Assembly (NCBI GenBank): GCA_011391155.1
Contig: JAABRA010000220.1
Span: 1 to 64,000 of the forward strand
Source of the DNA: Burkholderiales bacterium
GTDB taxonomy: Bacteria; Pseudomonadota; Gammaproteobacteria; Burkholderiales; Burkholderiaceae_C
DNA length: 64,000 bases
Reading direction: 5' to 3'
Position 1 is the stretch's first letter; each line of letters begins with the position of its first letter. Both the position numbers and the translations under genes were made by a program. The notes beneath the pieces are model-generated. The model was given only the letters and a program-made list of their open reading frames with translations, ran no database searches and was not told where the DNA came from. Below are positions 9,010-17,483 of the stretch, one piece after another.

Positions 9010-10908
9010 CTATTCGCCAGCGCGCGCCGCGGCGACCGGGTCGGGTCGTTTCGACCGCGGCAGGAAGGGCTCCAGGTCTGCGGCGCTCATGGCCGACAGG
9101 ACCTCGGCGCCATGCGCATGGCCCTGCTTGACGATGTTGTCAAACTTCTCCCACTGCAACATGCCCACACGATCCAGCGGCGGATTGAAATACAGATCAG
9201 TGATCTTCTGCGCCTCGCGCTGGCGAGAAATGCTGTACAGAATGGTGACGTTCATCAGGTACGCCACCAGGGATGGCAGCTTGTACCGGCGTTTGCTGCG
9301 CGGACGCAGCCGGTCGCGCAGCAGGGCCCAGCTGCCAGGCACCTCCTCGTTTTCAATATGCCGGGGTTTTCGGGGACTCAGGTCCACGCCGATCACCTTG
9401 CCGACGCCGCGCATGCTGCGCATCACATCCACCGGAAAATTGTTGAACGTCCCGCCATCGAACAGGATGTCTCCGCCCTGGATCACAGGCGGCAGCGCGC
9501 CCGGAATCGCGATGCTGGCCAGCATCGCCTTCACCAGGTTGCCCTGATGAAACCGATGCTCGCTGGCCTTGGAGTAATTGCTGGCAACGCAGAAATAGTT
9601 CTTCCACAGGTCTTCGACATTGGCATTCGGGCCCACCAGTTCCTGGATCGCGGTCTCGGCGATGCCGCGAAGGCGCCGTCCGGCAATCAGCGAGATCACC
9701 GGCACCAGGTTGAAATCCCCCGTGGGGTTGGTGCTGAAGGCGCGGCGGGCGATACGCATGACATCTTCGAAGGAGCGATCGGAGGCCACCAGCGCCGCCA
9801 TGACGGAGCCAATGCTGGTGCCGCCCACGAAATCGATCTCGATGCCGCGCTCCTGCAGCGCGTTGAACAGGCCCAGGTGCGCGCAGCCCCTGGCGCCGCC
9901 ACCGGCCAGGACCAGACCCACCGCGGTGCGGCTCTGGATGCGCGCCAGGCGGGCCATGTCCCGGTCCAGGGCGGGACGAATATGGACATGGCTGGTCACG
10001 GGCCTGCGCGCCAGCCAGCGGTGCGTGCCCGAAGGGCAGACCAGATCCGCCGGGTGCAGCAGCACCAGGGTTTCTGCCGCCTCGGCGCGGCCAGCTCGCT
10101 GCATCAGGAGTTCCCGTTCGGTTTCATGCAGCACCGGTTTTTGCGCGGCATCCGCGAGCAACAGCACCTCGTCGCAGCACCGGATGCAGCGCTGCGTCCA
10201 CGGTGTCGGCCCATCGTCGCCGACGAGCAGCACAAAGTCGTGGACCGCTTCGATCCTGTCGAGTTGCAGGGCAATGCGGCGATTCACGTCCGCGTCGTTG
10301 CCGTCGCTCTGGGCCAGTCCTGGCTGCCCGGACTCCTGGTCGATGCAGGCGGCGTCCACAATCCGGACCCGGCCGATGCCCTGCAACTGCTCGGCCAGAC
10401 GCTGCGCGAACGGACCGAGCTGAACCTCCTGCGTGATCGGCAGCAGGGCGATCGTGACGGGCCGCGCCAGTTCGGATCGGCTCTGGGAGTTTTGCAGCCG
10501 CTTGATGATCTGGCGCGTCAATGCGATGGAGACCTGGGCGCTGTTCGACAGCAGGCTGGCGAACTCGCTCTTGGCCAGCCGCACGAGGACCGAGTCACGG
10601 ATCGCGACCACCGTGGCCGATCGGGGGTCGTCCGTGTACAGGCTCATTTCACCCATGATCTGCCCGCGTGCCATTTCGCGCACCACGCGCTCGACCCCAT
10701 CCTCGTCGCGCACATAGACGCGCAACCGGCCGCTGATGGACAGGTACATGGAGTCGCCGGGATCGCCTTGCGCCATCAGCGTCTCGCCTGCCGCAACGGC
10801 GACCCACTCCAGATGCTGGCGCAGCAAATCCAGGGCGGCCTGATCGATGTCGCCGAGAAAGGTCCGGAGATTCTGTTCCAGGAGTTCGTTCTGGTAGTTA
10901 TTCGTCAT
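9010..10908 (-). CDS. Patatin-like phospholipase with N-terminal cyclic-nucleotide-binding domain
   Basis: 632 residues resembling bacterial NTE/RssA-type lipases. Residues about 20-135 are a cNMP-binding domain with the cassette 'GEMSLYTDDPRSATVVA' intact. Residues about 150-310 resemble a degenerate P-loop-like middle region of this family. Residues about 325-500 are the patatin domain: oxyanion loop 'GGGARGCAHLG', nucleophile elbow 'GGTSIGS', and the catalytic Asp in 'DGGTFNNFP'. It should hydrolyse membrane phospholipids or lysophospholipids under cyclic-nucleotide control. The start is set at MTNNYQ; the track's GTG at 10962 and an ATG at 10932 lack better ribosome binding sites. It is followed at 26 bases by the cyclase gene. 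Confidence 0.9.
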   Translation of the reverse strand: MTNNYQNELLEQNLRTFLGDIDQAALDLLRQHLEWVAVAAGETLMAQGDPGDSMYLSISGRLRVYVRDEDGVERVVREMARGQIMGEMSLYTDDPRSATVVAIRDSVLVRLAKSEFASLLSNSAQVSIALTRQIIKRLQNSQSRSELARPVTIALLPITQEVQLGPFAQRLAEQLQGIGRVRIVDAACIDQESGQPGLAQSDGNDADVNRRIALQLDRIEAVHDFVLLVGDDGPTPWTQRCIRCCDEVLLLADAAQKPVLHETERELLMQRAGRAEAAETLVLLHPADLVCPSGTHRWLARRPVTSHVHIRPALDRDMARLARIQSRTAVGLVLAGGGARGCAHLGLFNALQERGIEIDFVGGTSIGSVMAALVASDRSFEDVMRIARRAFSTNPTGDFNLVPVISLIAGRRLRGIAETAIQELVGPNANVEDLWKNYFCVASNYSKASEHRFHQGNLVKAMLASIAIPGALPPVIQGGDILFDGGTFNNFPVDVMRSMRGVGKVIGVDLSPRKPRHIENEEVPGSWALLRDRLRPRSKRRYKLPSLVAYLMNVTILYSISRQREAQKITDLYFNPPLDRVGMLQWEKFDNIVKQGHAHGAEVLSAMSAADLEPFLPRSKRPDPVAAARAGE

Positions 10909-11112
10909 TGCGTCAGATCCATCCAGCGGCATCAAAAAAAAACCTGGCCTCGATGGAAACACCGGTTTCCTTGAGTTTCAGGGGGAGGGCCCAGTGTAAA
11001 GGGACCATGACCGGGGCGCCAGAAAGGCTGGCGACGCAGACACCCGCGTTGTCAAACTGTGGCGCAGCCGCGACCGCCTGCGCACGCAAGGCGGCGTTTC
11101 GGTACGCCGGTT

Positions 11113-11550
11113 TTACCGGGTGATGACCACCAGCACGCTGCAGGGCGCGTGCTCGATCAGCGCCTTGGAAATGGAGCCGCGCCACCAGCGCGCTGCCCAG
11201 CCGTCCAGGTGCTTGTGGCCCACCACGATCAGGTCGGCCTCGATGCGCTGGGCGCAGCTGACAATTTCGCTCACGGCGTCGCCCGTCACCACTTCGCCGC
11301 GCGCGGCCAGCCCCTTGTCGGCGAGCCGGCGCAGGCCCAGGTCGAGGGTTTCCTGAAAGCGGGTTTTTTCGTCGGTCTGCGCCGCCTCGTCATACACGCC
11401 GCCCTCGGGCCCGATGACGGACAGCGGCAGCGGCATCACCGCGATCAGGGTGAGTTCCGAATGGCTCCATTGCGCGATTTCCTGGCAGTCCAGCAGGGCC
11501 TGCTGTCCCGGCTCGGACCCGTCGTAAGCGAGCAGAATTCGTTTGTACAT
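11113..11550 (-). CDS. Universal stress protein (UspA family)
   Basis: 145 residues, the normal single-domain Usp length, starting 'MYKRILLAYDGSEPG'. The C-terminal nucleotide motif, usually G-2x-G-9x-G-S/T, is degenerate: 'GHKHLDGWAARWWRGS' has His in place of the second Gly, so ATP binding is doubtful. AAAGGT precedes the ATG at a good distance. Usp proteins are cytoplasmic and are induced in stress or growth arrest. It is encoded alone between patatin and acyltransferase genes; the 160-180 bases on each side contain no other gene that I can see. Confidence 0.88.
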   Translation of the reverse strand: MYKRILLAYDGSEPGQQALLDCQEIAQWSHSELTLIAVMPLPLSVIGPEGGVYDEAAQTDEKTRFQETLDLGLRRLADKGLAARGEVVTGDAVSEIVSCAQRIEADLIVVGHKHLDGWAARWWRGSISKALIEHAPCSVLVVITR

Positions 11551-11731
11551 GGCGCACCTTTCATGTTGGTCCCGGAATCGATACCGTATTCAGGCGGCAT
11601 CTTAGGCGCTAGACGCGGGAAGCACAAAGGCAAAACCCCCACACGACGGAGACCCAAGTGACCCGCGGCTGCGACGCCCGTGATGCCGCAGTGGGCACGA
11701 CCGGTGCCGTGCCGGCTTCGGCCACCGCACG

Positions 11732-12658
11732 TCAGCGGCCCAGGAGCGCGTCGATCTGCCGGTCCTTGCGCGCCCACAGATCCGCCAGCCAACGGTGCAG
11801 CGTGGCGCGAAATTTGGCATCGCCCTCATAGTCGCCCGTGCAGAAATCGGCGGGAATAGGCAGCTGGCGCGCCCGCACGATCACCCGCGTGGCCCGGCCG
11901 CAGAGAAACTGCCAGAACGTCGGCACGCCATCCGGGTAGACCAGCGTCACGTCGACAAGGGCGTGGAACTGGTGCCCCATGGCGTGCAGCGCCAGCGCCA
12001 GCGCGCCGGCCTTGGGCTTGAGCAGATGCCGGTAGGGCGAGGCCTGGGCCGCGTGCTTGGCCGGCGTGAAGCGCGTGCCCTCGGCAAAGTTCATCACGCT
12101 GGTCGGCACCAGGGCGAACTTCTCGCAGGCGCGCCGCGTGGTCTCGCGGTCCTGCTCGCGCAGGGCGGGGTTCTTGCGCAAGGCCGCCGCGGAATGCCGC
12201 TTCATGAACGGAAAATCGAGCGCCCACCAGGCCAGCCCGATCACCGGCACGAAAAAGAGCTGCTGCTTGATGAAGAACTTGAGCATGGGAATGCGCCGAT
12301 TCATGACATGCTGCAGCACAAAAATATCGACCGCACCCTGGTGGTTGCAGTTCACCAGGTACCAGCCGCGGTAGGGCAGCGTATCGATGCCCTGCACGTC
12401 CCACACCGTGCGCTGGGTCAGCCCCATCCAGCCGCTGTTGCAGGCCACCCAGGCCGTGGCAATCGCGTTGAGCACCGGGTCGATGCGCACGCGCACCGCC
12501 TTGAAAGGCAGCAGCAGCCGGACCAGCGCCAGGGAAAGCAGCAGCGAACACCAGAACAAGGTGTTGATCAGCAGCAGCAGGAAGGCGATGACGCCACGCA
12601 CGACAGGGGGCAGGAATCCGAGCATGTTCAGTCCCGGGACAAAGGTTCTGCGCCGCAT
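11732..12658 (-). CDS. PlsC-type 1-acylglycerol-3-phosphate acyltransferase (YihG-like)
   Basis: 308 residues. An N-terminal hydrophobic stretch (about 10-40) should anchor it in the inner membrane. The acyltransferase block I motif H-x4-D is present in 'NCNHQGAVDIFVLQ', and block III in 'NFAEGTRFTPAKH'. Family members transfer acyl groups to lysophosphatidate or related lipids. The length and the 'EGTRFTP' form resemble E. coli YihG-type enzymes more than PlsC itself, so the acceptor is uncertain. It follows the Bug receptor operon by 74 bases on the same strand but has no obvious functional link to it. Confidence 0.87.
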   Translation of the reverse strand: MRRRTFVPGLNMLGFLPPVVRGVIAFLLLLINTLFWCSLLLSLALVRLLLPFKAVRVRIDPVLNAIATAWVACNSGWMGLTQRTVWDVQGIDTLPYRGWYLVNCNHQGAVDIFVLQHVMNRRIPMLKFFIKQQLFFVPVIGLAWWALDFPFMKRHSAAALRKNPALREQDRETTRRACEKFALVPTSVMNFAEGTRFTPAKHAAQASPYRHLLKPKAGALALALHAMGHQFHALVDVTLVYPDGVPTFWQFLCGRATRVIVRARQLPIPADFCTGDYEGDAKFRATLHRWLADLWARKDRQIDALLGR

Positions 12659-12732
12659 TGTGCCGAAACCGCGGACGGGCCGGCAAGGTGACGCCGCCGG
12701 CAGGCGCGCGGCCCCATTCGGTGCTTGGCAGG

Positions 12733-13734
12733 CTACGCGCCGTCCGGCTTGATCTGTGCGCGCGCGATCACCGGCTTCCAGCGCGCCTGCTCGGCCTTGA
12801 TGAAGGCCTCGAACTCGGCGGCGGTGTTACCCACGGCCAGGGCCGTGTCGTTGGCGAGTTTTTCTTTCACGAGTGTGCTGCGCGTGGCCCGGATGGCCTC
12901 GGCCTCAAGCTTTGCCACATGCGCCTTCGGCCATTTGCTGGGCGCCAGCAGGCCATACCACTGCGTCATCTCGAAGCCCGGGTAGCCCTGCTCGGCCACG
13001 GTGGGCACGTCGGGCAACTGCGGCAGGCGCTGGGTGGTGCCGGTGGCGATGCAGCGCAGCTTGCCAGCCTTGATGAACTGCAACAGCGCGGGCGCGCCAA
13101 CCGAGGCAGCCTGCAGCCGACCGGCCATCAGGTCGGTCAGCATGGGGCCGGTGCCGCGGTAGGGTACATGCAGCACGAAGATGTCGGTGACCATCTTCAG
13201 GTACTCAAACGCCAGGTGACCGGCGCTGCCGTTGCCGGCCGAGCCGTAGTTGAGCTGGCCGGGTTTCGACTTGGCATAGGCCACGAATTCCTTGAGGTTC
13301 TTCACCGGCAGGTCGGGGTGCACCACGTACAGGCTGGGTACCTTGGACACCAGCGTGACCGGCACGAAGTCGCGGGCGGCGTCGTAGGGCAGCTTCGAGA
13401 AGATGAAGGGGTTCACGGCCAGCGTGCCGATGTGGCCCAGGATCAGCGTGTGTCCGTCCGTCGAGTTGGCGACTTCCTGCATCGCGATGTTGCCGGCCGC
13501 ACCCGGCTTGTTGTCCACGAAAACGTTCTGGCCGATGGTCTTGGCCATTTCGCCGGCTACGGCGCGCGCCACGATCTCCGAGCTACCGCCCGGGGCAAAA
13601 GGCACCACCAGGCGCAGCGGTTTGGACGGCCAGTCGGCCTGGGCGCGACCCAGCAGCGGCGTGGTGGCGAGCGCGGCAGCGCCGGAGGCGGCCAGCCACT
13701 GGCGGCGGGTGAGGGCGTGGAGGGAATCGGTCAT
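12733..13734 (-). CDS. Bug-family (TctC-like) periplasmic solute-binding protein, copy 1
   Basis: 333 residues. The N-terminus 'RRQWLAASGAAALATTPLL' is a twin-arginine-type signal. The mature part begins 'WPSKPLRLVVPFAPGGSSE', the hallmark of Bug receptors of tripartite tricarboxylate transporters, and continues with 'FVDNKPGAAGNIAMQEVA'. The track's 418-residue version starts far upstream of this signal; I use MTDSLHA at 13734. These receptors bind carboxylates or small amides. No TctA/TctB membrane genes are in the window, so it is an orphan receptor. It lies 32 bases after a second Bug gene and the gntR gene. Confidence 0.9.
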   Translation of the reverse strand: MTDSLHALTRRQWLAASGAAALATTPLLGRAQADWPSKPLRLVVPFAPGGSSEIVARAVAGEMAKTIGQNVFVDNKPGAAGNIAMQEVANSTDGHTLILGHIGTLAVNPFIFSKLPYDAARDFVPVTLVSKVPSLYVVHPDLPVKNLKEFVAYAKSKPGQLNYGSAGNGSAGHLAFEYLKMVTDIFVLHVPYRGTGPMLTDLMAGRLQAASVGAPALLQFIKAGKLRCIATGTTQRLPQLPDVPTVAEQGYPGFEMTQWYGLLAPSKWPKAHVAKLEAEAIRATRSTLVKEKLANDTALAVGNTAAEFEAFIKAEQARWKPVIARAQIKPDGA

Positions 13735-13766
13735 CGTGAGTTTCCGTGTTGAAAAATGAGAGCGGC

Positions 13767-14786
13767 TTATTCCAGCGTGATGCCGCGGGCCTTGGTCACG
13801 CGCGCCCACAGGGCGATCTGCTGCTGCACAAAGACCTGCGCGGCGTCGGGGCTGCCCTTCTGGATGTCCCCGCCGAGTTGCGCGATGCGCGCCTTGACCT
13901 CGGGCGCGTCCAGCGCCTTCTGCAGCGCCGCCGACAGCTTGCCGACCACCGCCTCGGGCGTGCCGGCGGGCGCCAGCACCACGTTCCATTCGTACACCTC
14001 GGCGCCGGGCACGCCGGCCTCGGCGAGCGTGGGCACGTCCGGCAGGATCGGCGAGCGCTTGCCCGAGGTCACGGCCAGCGCGCGCAGCTTGCCGCTCTGG
14101 ATGTGCTGAAGCGTGGAGGCCAGGTTGCCGAAGAACAGCGGCACCTGGCCGCCGATCACGTCGTTCAGCGCCGGGCCGCCGCCCTTGTACGGCACATGCA
14201 CCATGTCCACCTTGGCGGCGGATTCGAACAGCGCACCGGCCAGGTGCTGCGCCGAACCGTTGCCGGAAGAAGCAAACGAAACAGCGTCTTTTTTGGCCCG
14301 TGCGGCAGCGATCAGTTCGGCCACGTTCTTCGCCGGGAACTGGGCGTTGACCAGCACCACGTTGGGGAACAGTGCGATCACGCCGATGGCACGAAAGGCT
14401 TTTTCGGTGTCGTAGGGCAGCTTGGGGTACAGCGATGGGTTCACCGCGAACGACGAGGCGTCGAGCATCAGCGTGTGGCCGTCCGGCGCGGCCTTGGCCA
14501 CGGCGGCCGCACCGATCTGGCCGCCGGCGCCGGGCTTGTTCTCCACGATCACGGTCTGGCCCAGGGCCTCGCCGAGCTTGGGGGCGATCAGGCGCGCCAT
14601 GGCATCCGCCCCGCCGCCGGGCGGGTAGGTCACGACCAGCGAGATCGGTTTGCTGGGCCAGGGGGCGGCGGTTTGAGCCTGCGCGGCGGCGGTGGTGGTG
14701 GCGCCGGCCACTACCAATGCCATAGCAGACAATGACCAGACGACGCTGGGATAGGCCTTATTTTTCTTTAAATTTGAGTTGCTCAT
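13767..14786 (-). CDS. Bug-family (TctC-like) periplasmic solute-binding protein, copy 2
   Basis: 339 residues with a Sec-type signal (about 1-37, ending 'AAAQAQTAA') and the Bug signature 'WPSKPISLVVTYPPGGGAD', followed by 'VENKPGAGGQIGAAAVA'. An AGGAGA seven bases before the ATG at 14786 supports this start over the longer track ORF. It is related to, but clearly diverged from, the adjacent copy 1, so the pair is probably not a recent duplication. It lies 34 bases after gntR, in a gntR-bug-bug transcription unit. The ligand is unknown; the divergent amidohydrolase hints at a carboxylate or lactone. Confidence 0.9.
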   Translation of the reverse strand: MSNSNLKKNKAYPSVVWSLSAMALVVAGATTTAAAQAQTAAPWPSKPISLVVTYPPGGGADAMARLIAPKLGEALGQTVIVENKPGAGGQIGAAAVAKAAPDGHTLMLDASSFAVNPSLYPKLPYDTEKAFRAIGVIALFPNVVLVNAQFPAKNVAELIAAARAKKDAVSFASSGNGSAQHLAGALFESAAKVDMVHVPYKGGGPALNDVIGGQVPLFFGNLASTLQHIQSGKLRALAVTSGKRSPILPDVPTLAEAGVPGAEVYEWNVVLAPAGTPEAVVGKLSAALQKALDAPEVKARIAQLGGDIQKGSPDAAQVFVQQQIALWARVTKARGITLE

Positions 14787-14820
14787 GCTGGTCTCCTGGT
14801 TGTAGATCGGGGTGGCAGGT

Positions 14821-15597
14821 TCAGCGGACCTGCGCGGTGTACTGGAAGGCAAAGGCGTCGCCCAGGGTGGTGCGAAGTTCGATGCAGCGGCCCGTCAGGT
14901 CAAACGCGCGGCGGTTCACCTGCACGCAGGGGTGGCCGGCGTCCAGCCGCAACAGCGCGGCCTGTTCGCGATTCAGCAGGCCGAAGCGCAGGTCGTCTTC
15001 GGCCTTGTTAACCGTGACGCCGCACAGGCGTTGGTACAGCGGGTAGAGCAGGTCGCCCCAGGTGGCGGTATCGGAATCCTTGAGCGCATCGAAGGCCGGC
15101 AGTGGCAGCCACAGCTGCTCCAGCAGGCAGGGCTCGCCGGCCAGGCTGCGCAGGCGCTGCAACTCCAGCACGCTGGCGCCCACGGGCAACCCGAAGGCAT
15201 CGGCCGTCTCCGGCCCGGCCGATGCCACCTGGCGCGACAGGATGGTGGAGGTGGGCGTGGCCGTCAGGTCGCCGCCGTGACGGAACCGGAAAAACCGCAG
15301 CATGGACGCACCACCCAGCCCCGCGCGCACAAAGGTGCCGCGCCCGTGTTGACGCTCCAGCAGGCCCTCGGCCACCAGCAGTGCCAGCGCCTGGCGCAGC
15401 GTGCCCAGCGCCACGCCGTGCTCGCGTGCCAGCGCGGCTTCCGCCGGAAGCGCCGTGCCCGGCACCCATTCGCCCTGCGTGATGCGCGCGCGCAGGCTGG
15501 CTGCGAGCCAGCCGTAGCGGCTTTGGCCGGGGGCGGGCTGGTCAGCGTGGGTGCCTGCCAATGCTGGAGAAAAGGCGAAGTCCATTGATTTAGTCAT
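14821..15597 (-). CDS. GntR-family (HutC type) transcriptional regulator with UTRA domain
   Basis: 258 residues. Residues about 25-95 are a GntR winged helix ('LRARITQGEWVPGTALPAE', 'LGTLRQALALLVAEGLLER'), and about 115-255 a UTRA ligand-binding domain ('VLELQRLRSLAGEPCLLEQ'). It should repress the adjacent genes until an effector related to the substrate binds. Only 22 bases separate it from the divergent amidohydrolase, and an 18-base perfect palindrome overlaps its own start codon. A start at Met5 (15585) would place the palindrome just upstream. No ribosome binding site is visible for either start. Confidence 0.9.
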   Translation of the reverse strand: MTKSMDFAFSPALAGTHADQPAPGQSRYGWLAASLRARITQGEWVPGTALPAEAALAREHGVALGTLRQALALLVAEGLLERQHGRGTFVRAGLGGASMLRFFRFRHGGDLTATPTSTILSRQVASAGPETADAFGLPVGASVLELQRLRSLAGEPCLLEQLWLPLPAFDALKDSDTATWGDLLYPLYQRLCGVTVNKAEDDLRFGLLNREQAALLRLDAGHPCVQVNRRAFDLTGRCIELRTTLGDAFAFQYTAQVR

Positions 15598-15608
15598 CTA
15601 GATGACTA
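15591..15608. promoter_or_regulatory. Candidate GntR operator, 18-base perfect palindrome
   Basis: TAGTCATCTAGATGACTA reads the same on both strands and sits in the 22-base space between gntR and the amidohydrolase gene, covering the gntR start codon. It has the GT...AC spacing typical of GntR/HutC operators. One dimer here could shut both genes. Confidence 0.7.
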
Positions 15609-15619
15609 GAATGTAAGCC

Positions 15620-16432
15620 ATGATTCCTGATTTGTCAAAACCGGTGGTGGACGCGCACTTTCATGTGTTTGCGGCGAACAGCGCCCTGCCCGGCGCGCGC
15701 TACACGCCGGGCTACGCCGCGCCGCTGTCCGCGTGGGCCGCCGCAGCCCAGCCACTGGGCGTAAAACGCGGCGTGCTGGTGCAGACCAGCTTCCTGGGCA
15801 CGGACAACAAGCTGCTGCTGGACACGCTGGCGCATCACCCCGACGCGCTGAGGGGCGTTGCCGTGGTCGCACCGACCGCCGACTTGATGACGCTGGCGCC
15901 GCTGCACACGGCCGGCGTGCGCGGCATCCGGCTGAACCTGGCGGGCATCGCGCACGACATGAGCGCCTGGTCCGCCGCCGCCGCGCTGTGGGACGCGCTG
16001 GCAGCACTCGGCTGGCACCTGGAACTGCACACCGACACGGGCAGGCTGCCCGAGGTGCTGGCGCAATTGCCCGCCGCGCTGCCGCTGGTGATCGACCACA
16101 TGGGCAAGCCCGCGGCGGTGGCCGCCGGCGACGCCACCGTGCGTGCGCTGACCGCCCGCGCGCGGCAGACGCCCGTGCACGTGAAGCTCAGCGGCGCCTA
16201 CCGGCTGGGCGGGCTCAACGCCGCTGCGCTGTCGCGCCTGTGGCTGGGTGAACTGGGCCCCGACCGCCTGCTGTGGGGCAGCGACTGGCCTTGCACCAAC
16301 CACGAGGCACAGGCCGACTACCCGGCGCTGCGGCGGGCACTGGACGACTGGCTGGGCGACGCAGCCGCTGCACGCGCCGCACTGGTGATCAACTCGGAGC
16401 GCCTGTACTGGCGTCAGGGAAGCTCGGAATAG
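15620..16432 (+). CDS. Amidohydrolase family 2 (TIM-barrel metal-dependent hydrolase)
   Basis: 270 residues starting with the metal-binding strand 'VVDAHFHVFA' (H-x-H). Later parts fit the 2-pyrone-4,6-dicarboxylate lactonase-like branch: 'LPLVIDHMGKP' with a conserved His and 'LLWGSDWPCTN' with the catalytic Asp. Family members open lactones or decarboxylate aromatic acids in the cytoplasm. It is divergent from gntR, and with the two Bug receptors it looks like uptake and ring-opening of one compound, which is inference. No Shine-Dalgarno is seen before the ATG, so translation may be leaderless. It ends right before repeat copy R1-1. Confidence 0.85.
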   Translation: MIPDLSKPVVDAHFHVFAANSALPGARYTPGYAAPLSAWAAAAQPLGVKRGVLVQTSFLGTDNKLLLDTLAHHPDALRGVAVVAPTADLMTLAPLHTAGVRGIRLNLAGIAHDMSAWSAAAALWDALAALGWHLELHTDTGRLPEVLAQLPAALPLVIDHMGKPAAVAAGDATVRALTARARQTPVHVKLSGAYRLGGLNAAALSRLWLGELGPDRLLWGSDWPCTNHEAQADYPALRRALDDWLGDAAAARAALVINSERLYWRQGSSE

Positions 16433-16440
16433 TCCCCATT

Positions 16441-16494
16441 GAATAGCGCACAATGACCATTCCACGCTGGGTGCGGGCATTTTTTGCTTGAATT
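16441..16494 (+). repeat. R1 dispersed repeat, copy 1
   Basis: GAATAGCGCACAATGACC, then ATTCCACGCTGGGTGCGGGC and a T-run match R1. It lies between the convergent amidohydrolase and DMT transporter genes; the T-run would suit a terminator. Confidence 0.78.
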
Positions 16495-16534
16495 CTGGGG
16501 GGGGGATCGGCGTTTCGGCGCTCCGCCAACGCCC

Positions 16535-17428
16535 TCACCCCGGCTTGCGGTTCACCAGCACGATGCCGCCGGCCACCAGCGCCAGCGCCGCCAGCAGGCT
16601 GGGGGTCACCGGCTCGCGCAGCCACAGCGCGCCAAACAGCAGCGCAAACAGCGGCGTCAGGAACACGAACACCGAAATCTTCGTCGCCGGGTAGCGGCCC
16701 AGCATCCACATCCATGCCAGGTAGCTGGCGAATGCGCCCACCACCGTCTGGACCAGCAGGGAGATCACGGCAAAGAGGCTGAAATCAAAGCTCCACCGCT
16801 CACCCAGGCCCGCGGACAGCACGGGCAGCGTGAGCGTGCTCACCGCCACCTGGTAGTACAGCAGCTTCTCGGGCGACACGCGGGCCAGCGCCGTGGCGCG
16901 GATCGTCACCGTGGTCAGCCCCCACAGCGCGCCGGCGGCCAGCCCCAGCAGGTCGCCGCGCCAGGTCAGGCCCGCATCCCCGCCCAGGAAGCCCTCGCGC
17001 AGCGCGAACACCACGGCGGCAAACGCGCAGGCCAGCCCGGTCCATTGCAAAGCGCGCAGCCGCTCGGTGTGCACCAGCAGCGGCAGCAGCCCCGCCACCC
17101 AGAACGGTGAGGTGTAGAGAAACACCGTGAGCCGCGAGGCCGAGGTGTGCTGCAGGCCGATGTAGATGCAGGCAAATTCCCCCGCGAACAGGCTGCCCGC
17201 CAGCAGCCCCGGCCACAACGAGCCGTCACGCGTGAACAGCGCCACGCCGCGCCAGCGGCACCAGGCCCACAGCAGCGCCGTGGCCCCGGCAAAACGCACA
17301 GAAGCCTGGAACACCGGCGGCACCTCGGCCAGCGTGGCCTTCACCAGCACCTGCTGGAAGCCCCAGAACAGGCAGCAGGCCAGCAGCAGCGTGGTGGCGG
17401 TGGCGTCGAGGTGGTCTTTGCGGGTCAT
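16535..17428 (-). CDS. DMT-superfamily (EamA) transporter
   Basis: 297 residues with about ten hydrophobic segments in two EamA halves, each with the usual glycine/alanine-rich helices ('LLLACCLFWGFQQVLVKATL' at the start and 'LFALLFGALWLREPVTP' near the end). This family mostly exports amino acids, metabolites or drugs across the inner membrane. It is convergent with the amidohydrolase gene, with 102 bases between that hold repeat R1-1. The start at 17428 gives the usual short cytoplasmic N-terminus. The substrate is not predictable. Confidence 0.88.
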   Translation of the reverse strand: MTRKDHLDATATTLLLACCLFWGFQQVLVKATLAEVPPVFQASVRFAGATALLWAWCRWRGVALFTRDGSLWPGLLAGSLFAGEFACIYIGLQHTSASRLTVFLYTSPFWVAGLLPLLVHTERLRALQWTGLACAFAAVVFALREGFLGGDAGLTWRGDLLGLAAGALWGLTTVTIRATALARVSPEKLLYYQVAVSTLTLPVLSAGLGERWSFDFSLFAVISLLVQTVVGAFASYLAWMWMLGRYPATKISVFVFLTPLFALLFGALWLREPVTPSLLAALALVAGGIVLVNRKPG

Positions 17429-17483
17429 GGCGAGATTTTCTGGAGTCAGGTGCTTTGACGCAGCTGCCGCAGCGGGCGAGCAA

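Noticed and set aside
6791-10908. CBASS or Pycsar defence operon
   Set aside because: A patatin lipase and a cyclase are adjacent, but the cyclase has a CHASE2 periplasmic sensor and is neither a CD-NTase nor a typical Pycsar enzyme, and the neighbours are envelope proteins. Kept only as a signalling module.
9112-10974. 620-residue plus-strand ORF
   Set aside because: Antisense shadow of the patatin gene, whose catalytic motifs are clear on the other strand.
16495-16506. Run of nine G after repeat R1-1
   Set aside because: Could be a slippage tract, but it lies between convergent genes and affects no start or frame.
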